Below the pieces are notes generated by a model. It worked only from the letters and a program-made list of their open reading frames with translations. It did not search any database and was not told the origin of the DNA. Below, piece after piece: positions 56,916 through 64,000 of a stretch of DNA of 64,000 nt. The translations under genes and the position numbers were made by a program. Source of the DNA: Lepas anatifera (lineage: Eukaryota > Arthropoda > Thecostraca > Lepadidae); assembly GCA_034440635.1 (NCBI GenBank), contig JAOTON010001814.1, positions 2,605,001-2,669,000 on the forward strand, written 5' to 3'. Numbering within the stretch: position 1 is the first letter of the stretch; every line of letters begins with the position of its first letter.

Positions 56916-58094
56916 CCCATCTGCAATCTTGTTTATTAAAAAAAACTTGATATATATTCTTAAATCAAATACTTATGATTCCAAATGCTTTATTTTCAAA
57001 AGAAGAAACCAAGAAGCGAATGGCTATGGGAGCAGGTAAGACAGTTCGCTGTTGTGCTCTGCCGCGGAACGCTTCCACCCCTCTCGCGCCGCGGCTCGGG
57101 GCGCGCTGCCGGCGCCGTGTCTCCCCTCCGCGCCCGACCGCGCCTCGGGGCGGTTGCGCGGGGACGGCTGTCTTTTGTATGGCTGCATTCCATTAGGGTT
57201 GGTGGGGCAGTCAGTCGCAGAAGGAAACTGGTCGAGGTGAAGTGGTCATACTGTGGCGAGGAGTCTGTAAGTTATGAGGATATTTACTGCTGGGTGCATC
57301 GCTAATAGTAGGCCCTGACCGAATTGCTTTACATTGGTTAACAATATAAGGTAGGATTTAAGACAGAGTAGGGAAGGTGTGAAAAATGTGGCTTATTATT
57401 GGTGAGTTGCGCCCTCTGGTCGGGGCGGGGGTGGGGGGTGACGGTCGCCATCGGAATGCGAGGATCATCCCATATATAAGCGATACACATTGTCTCCGAC
57501 TGCTTTTACCATGTGCGAGTGTTTCGTTACGGTGTGCGAGTGTTTTTTTACCGTTTTGCTGCATATGTTTTTCTTCCACTCTCTTCCTACCGCGGGAACT
57601 TTCTTGCAATTTCTATATACTGTTTTAACCTGATCGTGTTTTATTCTGCAATATTCTTGTATGGACATAAAACCATACAATGCAGATACGACACGAGGAG
57701 CTGCCACCCTATCAAACATTGGAGTTATTCTGCTGCAATGCAACGCATCTCTGGCGTGAGTGAGTACCCATTCGGGCCACATTCGGATAACCCACCCAGA
57801 CTTCTTTGATTTGACTAGTTGATTTTATTAAGAAAATTGTATTTTTGCTTACAGCGGATGTGAAAAGCCTGGTTACGCCTCTGTTTGTAAAGGATTTATA
57901 AACATCCTGGTGATATTGTTCATATCATGCGGTTTTCATCTTCGACAGATACCTAAATGCTCACCGCGACTTCGTTAACACTGTCGTTAAAATACCCAAA
58001 GGTACATGTTACGAAGGGGGAGGGGGAATCTTTGGAAGACCACATCTAGTGGTTCGCTGGAAACCGCTGACCGCTGGAATCACAGAATGCTGGA
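56916..58094. other. Interior between the minisatellite arms
   Basis: AT-rich except for a CpG-rich block at 57055-57180. No transposase-like frame found. Confidence 0.55.
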
Positions 58095-58139
58095 AGCCAC
58101 CATACCACCGGAAAACGACCACCAGAAACCATCAGAAAT

Positions 58140-58187
58140 TGAATTGGATACAACAACATTAAATTATAATACCTTCAAAACACTACA
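58140..58187 (-). repeat. 48-bp extra fragment of the LTR end
   Basis: Repeats the last 48 bases of the LTR as read on the plus strand (same as 58409-58456) and directly adjoins the complete LTR. Its other side joins the ACCACCAGAAACCATCAG minisatellite. It may be a remnant of an earlier or tandem copy, or an assembly artefact. Confidence 0.85.
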
Positions 58188-58189
58188 TG

Positions 58190-58456
58190 TGTAGTATCTT
58201 CAGGCTCTGATCACTCTTCACCTCAGGCACAGCAGACTCCAGAGCAACATGCTCAGATATATTGACAGGTTGGAGGTTAGGTCAAGACTCACTGGTTAAG
58301 CAAGATCAACATCTGACATCAGCTCCTGTTAGAGGTGGCGCCACAATTGTAAAAAGGCGCAAACCATAAATGTAACAACTGCGCCACATTCGTAATTGGC
58401 GCCAACACTGAATTGGATACAACAACATTAAATTATAATACCTTCAAAACACTACA
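58190..58456 (-). repeat. 3' LTR of the Ty3-type element
   Basis: Identical to 62870-63136. It is preceded in element orientation by the polypurine tract at 58457-58470. Confidence 0.93.
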
Positions 58457-58628
58457 TACTCCCTCCCTTCAAATAAGGCATGGGGTTAGCCAATAAACAG
58501 ATGCTTGATGACCAGCAATGCAAGCTGGAACAAAAGACAATGCTATGACATTCAACACACTTAGTAACTGTAACAACACAATTAGTAACACTAATCATCA
58601 ACACGTCATAGCTACTGCTTTGACACAG

Positions 58629-61600
58629 TCACTCCTCAATGAGCCTCTGCGGTTTTCTGGCACTTCTCTTAGATCTACGCAGGCCAGATGAAGACTCATC
58701 CTCATGCGCAGGCGGCTCACATGAAGAATCAGCTCGGTCACTCAGTACTGACTCAGCACCACTGCACAGCGGATCCAGCACCTCACTAGTAGGCATTACA
58801 ACTGGTACAGCGCCACCACTGTCCTCAGACTCCACCAGACCTTGCAGCGAAGTCTGACTGCCGGGGACCAGAGGCGTCTGACTAGTCCATGGCGACACGT
58901 CCCTGCAGCTCGCTGCATCATGCCGAGTCGCAATGAGCAGATCTCCAGAGCCGCTCTGATGCAAACCCCTGCCGGCCGGCTCCAGACGCTCCAGATCAGC
59001 TCCTGAGGAATCGGCTTCATTAGCCCGAGCACGTGTGATGCGTTCCACATGAACCAAGGTCCCATCAGACAGCTGATATGAGACAGGTCCACGACGGCTC
59101 ATGATCTGCAACGGCTTGGAAAACTTTGCTTGACCCTTGCGAGGAACTGGCATCAGTCTATATCTAACCCACTCTCCAGGCTTGAAGACAACTTGTTTTG
59201 CCCCATACTTTTTATCCCAGTACTTTTTCTGCTTTGCTTGCTTTTCCTCTACATGCTCTCTCACCTTGGGTCCTTGTTTCACCAACCAACTCTGACCAGC
59301 AGATGCTGTGAGTGTAGTTCGCAGCTTTCTCCCCCTCAGAAGCTCAGCTGGGCTGCGGCCTGTGGTCATGTGTGGTGTGGTCCGGTATGACATCAAAAAC
59401 TGGCGGACACACAACAACCAATCATGCCCCTGCTTACTCGCTGACTGCAGCACTCCCTTCAGGACCCTGTTGAAGCGCTCAACAGCCCCAGCTCCCCTCG
59501 GGTGGTAGGGAGTCACGCGAATATGCTTAATCCCTGCATTACGAAGGTATGCAGCAAATTCATGGGATGTGAATGCTGTACCATTGTCAGAGACCAGCTC
59601 CGCAGGGTAGCCCTCACGACACGCCACAGATTCCATGAAGTCGATCACAGCCTGTGTTGATGGATGAGCACAAAACGCGACCTCAGGCCACTTGGAATGG
59701 TAGTCAATAAGCACGATGGCAAATCTTCGGTGGGGTCCACTTCCCTCCAGAGGTCCTATAAAATCTATGCCAACTTTATCCCACGGGGCGTCGGGGTAAG
59801 GCACTGGGTTGAGGGGCGCATTACGAGTCTTGGATGACTTGTCACAGGCATCACATACTTCACAATCACGCACCATTTTCTCGACAGCAGCATCCATTCC
59901 GGGCCACCAGAACAGCTCTCTTAAACGCTGCTTCGACCTCACCATACCTTGGTGTCCGGAGTGTGCCTGGGCCAGCAGACTAGCCCTCAGAGATGCAGGC
60001 ACGATAATGCGCTCACCCCTGAAGATGAGGCCCTCAGCCACCGTCAGCTCGTGTCGGCTCCGGAAGAACGGCTGCACTTCTGCCCTGCAGGCAGAATGAC
60101 GAGTCGGCCAACCCTTAGCTACCTGGTCGATCAGCAGACACAGGGACGAATCACTGGCTAGGGCTGCGCGAACGTCGTCTCTGGTTACAGCAGACTTACG
60201 CTCCACCCGGTCCGTGACCGCTGCAACCATTAGCTGGTCGTCTTCGGCCGGTGTCAGAGCCGGTGCCGGAAGCCGAGACAGCCCATCTGCGACATTCCTG
60301 GTTCCACCCACATGCTCGACAGTGAATGAGTACGACATCAGTCTCACGGCCCAGCGCGACAACCTCATACCTGCGCGTCCGATTCCCTTCGACGTTAGTA
60401 GCGACTGCAGCGCCTGGTGATCAGTCTTGAGCTTGAAATGGGTTCCGAAGAGGTAGCGGTGCCAATGCTCCACCGCCCAGCGTGCCGCCAGCGCCTCCCG
60501 CTCCGTGACGCTGTACTTCCGCTGCGCGGCTGACAGTGTGGCAGAGGCGAACGCCACCACCCGCTCGCCCTGCGGGTGCTCCTGGCTGAGGACTGCACCC
60601 AGCCCGACGTCGGACGCGTCGCTGGTGACTACTGTGGGAAGCTCGGGGTCATACATGGCAAGCGCAGAACTCTCCACAATTCTCTTGATCACTTGCCTGA
60701 AGATGTCTTCCAGCTGATCCGTCCACTGGAAACGCTCCAGCTTCATGGCAGCCCGGAGGGGGTCTACCAAGGTTGAGTAACCGTGCACAAACCTGGCGTA
60801 GAAGCCAAACAATCCAAGTGCAGAGTGAAGTTCCTTCTGGGTGGCTGGAGACTTCATGTTGCGCATCCCACTTACTCTCTCCTGACTTACTGAGATGCCG
60901 TCCTGGCTTACCGTGAAGCCTAGGAAGTCCAGCGATGTGGCACGGAACTTACACTTGTTCTGATTCAGGGTGACTTGGTGCGCCTTCAGCCGGTCCATCA
61001 CCTGCCGAAGGTTGTTATCATGCTGCTCCATGGTCCTGCCGTACACAATGAGGTCGTCCAAGTACACTTGTACCCCAGGAAGATCCATCAAGATCTTCTC
61101 CATGACCTTCTGAAAAGCAGCTGGTATGGATGACAATCCAAAGCAGCATCTGGTGTAACGCCTCAGTCCGTCATGTGTCATGAACGCAGTAAGGTTACGG
61201 GACTCCTCATGCAGGCTTAACTGGTTGAACGCTGACTTCATATCCAGTGAAGTAAACACTGATGCCCCCCTGAGCTTGTCAAGTGTCTCCTGCATGTCAG
61301 GGATGGGGTGTTTACTGGGAATCACACACTTGTTGACCTCCTTCAAGTCCAAACAAACCCTGATACCACCTGTGCGCCGACGTGTAACCACCATCGGTGA
61401 TACCCATGGAGAGGAGTCGACCCTCTCAATGACTCCCTTCTTCTCTAGGTCCTGAAGGTGCTCGTTGACCTCCGCACGTACGGCCAGGGGAAGCGGGCGC
61501 AGCTTCTGCTGTACAGGCTGCACATCCTTCCTGGTGTTCACCTTGTGAACAAAGCCTTGAATGGCAGGCAGGATTGCTGTGGAAGCATCAGTCACAGCAC

Positions 61601-62864
61601 ACACAGCGGACCCATTCTTGACAGTAAGCATCAAGCTGAGCTGCAAGTCTCTGCCTAGCAAAGGCACTGTCCCACCTCTCATGATGTAGAGGTCGGTGTC
61701 AGCTGATCTGCCATCCTGTGTGGTCACCGTAACATGCACCAAGCCTTGAACATCAAGCAAGTGACCGCCATAGCCATGCAACTTGATAGCACAACTTTTA
61801 AGAGGCAGATGAGAAAAACTAGCCCTGTACACATGCAGAGGCAGGAGACTCACAGGTGAACCCGTGTCCACCATCATGCTAAGCTGGTGATTGTTGACCT
61901 CAACATCCACCATAGGACAAGATACAGGTGGGTCACTGTGGACAGTTGACACTTCAACTGAAGAAATCCTGGCACTACTGTGCTGGTGCTTAGCTTTGTC
62001 CTTGCTCTTGCATACTTTAGCAAAGTGACCTATCTTGCGGCAAACATTGCAAGCTTTCCCCTTGGCGGGGCATCTGGCATCACCTGAACGATGACCTTGG
62101 AATCCACAAGAAAAGCAAGTGCTCACCTCATTCTTGCTACTACCTGGGTTCTTCTTTGAAGGTGTGGTCCTCTTGAAGGAAGCAGCAACCTCCCTGCAGG
62201 CACCTTGAAGTTCAGAGGGCTGTTGGCTGCGCACCGTCTGCTGCCGCTCTATCGCCATGTCTGCTGCATAAGCGATTTCCTCCAAACGAGGCAAGGTCAG
62301 GTGATGTTCTGCACACAACCTCTCTCTGAGTCTAGCTGAAGCACATCCCTCCAGAAACTGATCTCTAATCATTTCATTTTCAAGGACACCAAAACCACAT
62401 CTCTGGCTTCGCTCCCTCAGATTAGCTAGGTAAGTCTGCACTGATGTCTGACTGTCCTGAACACAACGTCTAAACAGAATGCGCTCTGTGATGAAGTCTG
62501 TCTTAGGCACAAACAGCTTCTCCAAGACAGCCCGGGTCTGCTGAAGTAAGGAAATCTGCTGCACCTCCACCCCCTCTTGAGGTTCTGGCTTGGGAACTCC
62601 TGAAGCCCCATCTGGGAACTCGGCTCTGTATAGCCGGCGAGCCTCTTGGCCCACACAATGAAGCAACAAGGCCTGCTGCCTCTGTTCACTCCATTCGCTA
62701 GACCCAATAGCCATAGCGTAAACCTCAAATTCTGAAAGCCATGCTGGCCACGGTAGAACCGGCTTGCCAGGTGCAGACAAAAATGGTGGGGGAGGTCCAA
62801 TCCCTTCCATACCTGAAGCTGAAGGTGTAGGCCGGTAAGATGTAGCTCGAATCCTGAACGCCAA
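58629..62864 (-). CDS. Gag-Pol polyprotein of the LTR retrotransposon
   Basis: One open frame of 1411 codons; the first ATG is at 62810 (MEGIGPP), giving 1393 residues. Residue numbers here count from 62864. Gag ends with two zinc knuckles: C250-C253-H258-C265 (last spacing unusual) and the classical C272-C275-H280-C285. The aspartic protease has DTGS at 333-336. Reverse transcriptase spans about 455-650 with YLDD at 601-604. RNase H follows with TSDAS (D749) and KTDHQAL (D816). Integrase has the zinc site H968/H971/C1001/C1004 and a D1034-D1093-E1129 triad with 35-residue DD-E spacing. The order PR-RT-RH-IN is that of Ty3/gypsy (Metaviridae-type) elements. Gag and Pol are fused in one frame, so no frameshift signal is needed. 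All catalytic residues I looked for are present. Confidence 0.95.
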   Translation of the reverse strand: MAFRIRATSYRPTPSASGMEGIGPPPPFLSAPGKPVLPWPAWLSEFEVYAMAIGSSEWSEQRQQALLLHCVGQEARRLYRAEFPDGASGVPKPEPQEGVEVQQISLLQQTRAVLEKLFVPKTDFITERILFRRCVQDSQTSVQTYLANLRERSQRCGFGVLENEMIRDQFLEGCASARLRERLCAEHHLTLPRLEEIAYAADMAIERQQTVRSQQPSELQGACREVAASFKRTTPSKKNPGSSKNEVSTCFSCGFQGHRSGDARCPAKGKACNVCRKIGHFAKVCKSKDKAKHQHSSARISSVEVSTVHSDPPVSCPMVDVEVNNHQLSMMVDTGSPVSLLPLHVYRASFSHLPLKSCAIKLHGYGGHLLDVQGLVHVTVTTQDGRSADTDLYIMRGGTVPLLGRDLQLSLMLTVKNGSAVCAVTDASTAILPAIQGFVHKVNTRKDVQPVQQKLRPLPLAVRAEVNEHLQDLEKKGVIERVDSSPWVSPMVVTRRRTGGIRVCLDLKEVNKCVIPSKHPIPDMQETLDKLRGASVFTSLDMKSAFNQLSLHEESRNLTAFMTHDGLRRYTRCCFGLSSIPAAFQKVMEKILMDLPGVQVYLDDLIVYGRTMEQHDNNLRQVMDRLKAHQVTLNQNKCKFRATSLDFLGFTVSQDGISVSQERVSGMRNMKSPATQKELHSALGLFGFYARFVHGYSTLVDPLRAAMKLERFQWTDQLEDIFRQVIKRIVESSALAMYDPELPTVVTSDASDVGLGAVLSQEHPQGERVVAFASATLSAAQRKYSVTEREALAARWAVEHWHRYLFGTHFKLKTDHQALQSLLTSKGIGRAGMRLSRWAVRLMSYSFTVEHVGGTRNVADGLSRLPAPALTPAEDDQLMVAAVTDRVERKSAVTRDDVRAALASDSSLCLLIDQVAKGWPTRHSACRAEVQPFFRSRHELTVAEGLIFRGERIIVPASLRASLLAQAHSGHQGMVRSKQRLRELFWWPGMDAAVEKMVRDCEVCDACDKSSKTRNAPLNPVPYPDAPWDKVGIDFIGPLEGSGPHRRFAIVLIDYHSKWPEVAFCAHPSTQAVIDFMESVACREGYPAELVSDNGTAFTSHEFAAYLRNAGIKHIRVTPYHPRGAGAVERFNRVLKGVLQSASKQGHDWLLCVRQFLMSYRTTPHMTTGRSPAELLRGRKLRTTLTASAGQSWLVKQGPKVREHVEEKQAKQKKYWDKKYGAKQVVFKPGEWVRYRLMPVPRKGQAKFSKPLQIMSRRGPVSYQLSDGTLVHVERITRARANEADSSGADLERLEPAGRGLHQSGSGDLLIATRHDAASCRDVSPWTSQTPLVPGSQTSLQGLVESEDSGGAVPVVMPTSEVLDPLCSGAESVLSDRADSSCEPPAHEDESSSGLRRSKRSARKPQRLIEE

Positions 62865-62869
62865 AAATG

Positions 62870-63136
62870 TGTAGTATCTTCAGGCTCTGATCACTCTTCA
62901 CCTCAGGCACAGCAGACTCCAGAGCAACATGCTCAGATATATTGACAGGTTGGAGGTTAGGTCAAGACTCACTGGTTAAGCAAGATCAACATCTGACATC
63001 AGCTCCTGTTAGAGGTGGCGCCACAATTGTAAAAAGGCGCAAACCATAAATGTAACAACTGCGCCACATTCGTAATTGGCGCCAACACTGAATTGGATAC
63101 AACAACATTAAATTATAATACCTTCAAAACACTACA
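62870..63136 (-). repeat. 5' LTR of the Ty3-type element
   Basis: The 267-bp LTR upstream of gag in element orientation. It starts TGTAGTGTTTTGAAGG and ends GAAGATACTACA on the minus strand. It is identical to the other LTR over its whole length. Confidence 0.93.
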
Positions 63137-63385
63137 ACCACCATAAACCATCAGAAAACGACCACCAGAAACCATCAGAAAACGACCACCAGAAACCATC
63201 AGAACTCGACCACCAGAAACCATCCACCAGAAACCACCAGGAAATGACCACCAGAAACCATCAGAAACCACCAGATACCATCAGAAACCACCAGAAACCA
63301 TCAGGGACCACCAGACCATCAGAAACCATCAGCCGATCTGTTTCAATTTCCCACAAAAAACCATCAGACCACCAGACCATCAGGA
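63137..63385 (-). repeat. Minisatellite, inverted copy (right arm)
   Basis: Units of ACCACCAGAAACCATCAG, the reverse complement of the array at 56560-56915. It continues the short stretch at 58095-58140; the LTR element separates the two. Its outer edge (63383-63410: AGGAAATCCTGATAG then TTTTTTTCAAGGG) mirrors the outer edge of the left arm. Confidence 0.9.
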
Positions 63386-63479
63386 AATCCTGATAGTTTT
63401 TTTCAAGGGTGGGAACGCTTGTTCCATAAATGGAAACACATTCCCAAGGATGGGAACACCCAGAACGATGTTTTCAGAA

Positions 63480-64000
63480 AACACAACAGGAGTCTAGAAA
63501 AGATAAGGGGAATCTTCCTACCTGGTCATTTTCAACTCCTCCTAAAATTTTAGGGACTTTTACTTTGAATTAGGAAATCTTTCTTTGAACACTCCCTCAA
63601 ATATTTGTTTACATTGTGTGATCCAGCTCAAACGGCCAGTCTGCAGAACATGGCGCGTGACTTGACTAGGTGCTTGGGGCAGCCCAAAGCCTGCCCCAAT
63701 GGGGGCAGAAATTTGGTTGCTTGGGCAAACTTCTCCAATTGGATGGATGGTAATTTTTTACCAATGAAAGTTTTATATATTCAATTTTAAACAAGACACC
63801 CAGAAATAAAATGAAACCGCACATCCGACCCAATGACAACGGCATACTCACAAACTTGCTCACAAACCTCCACATACCAAAGCAATAGAAACTCACGTAC
63901 AGCAGCTATCTTGCATTCATGATGCATGATTTCAAGCATACCTCGATTCAAAGGTATATATACGAGCTATAAGTCTTCCCGCTAGTGACATCATTTACCC
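63480..64000. other. No gene recognised
   Basis: No recognisable feature. Confidence 0.6.

Larger units (their letters stand above)
58190..63136 (-). mobile_element. Complete Ty3/gypsy-type LTR retrotransposon
   Basis: A 4.9-kb element transcribed from the minus strand. Two 267-bp LTRs (58190-58456 and 62870-63136) are identical base for base and have inverted termini TGTAGT..ACTACA. The primer-binding-site candidate TGGCGTTCAGGATTCGA begins at 62863, six bases from the 5' LTR, and could pair with a tRNA 3' end. A purine-rich tract (GAAGGGAGGGAGTA, 58457-58470) lies against the 3' LTR. One long gag-pol frame fills the interior and no envelope gene is seen. Identical LTRs mean a very recent insertion. 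The flanks do not form a target duplication; see the 48-bp LTR fragment beside it. Confidence 0.95.
56470..63480. mobile_element. Possible foldback element with minisatellite arms
   Basis: Two inverted arms made of the same minisatellite, with matching outer flanks (CCCTTGAAAAAAAC near 56530 and its complement near 63400), enclose about 1.2 kb of unique DNA (56916-58090) plus the later LTR insertion. This is the plan of FB/foldback transposons. I see no transposase inside and cannot fix the ends, so a palindromic duplication is an alternative. Confidence 0.45.

Overview
This is a eukaryotic (metazoan, most likely arthropod) nuclear window. Everything rests on sequence reading; no search was run. 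The only host protein-coding gene I can support is one long, intron-rich gene on the minus strand, a lysosomal Spinster/SPNS-type major-facilitator transporter. Its eight coding exons run from an ATG at 52625 to a stop at 13550. All seven introns have GT..AG ends, reading phases match across every junction, and the joined exons give 542 codons. Residue patterns are closer to insect Spinster as I recall it than to the vertebrate proteins. The uneven GC content and heavy load of small transposons would suit a crustacean (a barnacle is a guess only).

Layout. 1-3.5 kb: copies of a repeat family (family G) very rich in AGGTCA/TGACCT hexamers. 3.5-13.5 kb: gene-free repetitive DNA containing a hAT-like MITE, a 777-bp TTAA-flanked MITE (C1), a 160-bp palindromic MITE and a 400-bp CA microsatellite. 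13.5-52.7 kb: the spinster gene, whose introns hold nearly every repeat class in the window: tRNA-derived SINEs, family G copies, TTAA-flanked family A MITEs (some nested), a truncated LINE, minisatellites and hAT-like MITEs. 52.7-56.4 kb: upstream of spinster, with a perfect hairpin, a degenerate minisatellite and a TA/GT microsatellite. 56.4-63.5 kb: two inverted minisatellite arms (TGGTTTCTGGTGG type) that look like the arms of a foldback element; the right arm is interrupted by a complete Ty3/gypsy-type LTR retrotransposon with identical LTRs and an uninterrupted 1.4-kb-codon gag-pol frame. 63.5-64 kb: nothing recognised.

No bacterial-type system, CRISPR array or gene cluster is present. 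The points most worth following are: (i) at least three sequence-unrelated TTAA-flanked nonautonomous families, with one insertion caught inside the internal TTAA of a sister copy; (ii) the direct-repeat-4 spacing of AGGTCA half-sites in family G; (iii) a 67-bp tandem duplication that doubles the splice acceptor of spinster exon 5; (iv) a perfect GTCACGTGAC palindrome carried by family C, one copy lying in an intron of this lysosomal gene; and (v) the foldback-like minisatellite arms with a very young LTR element inside.
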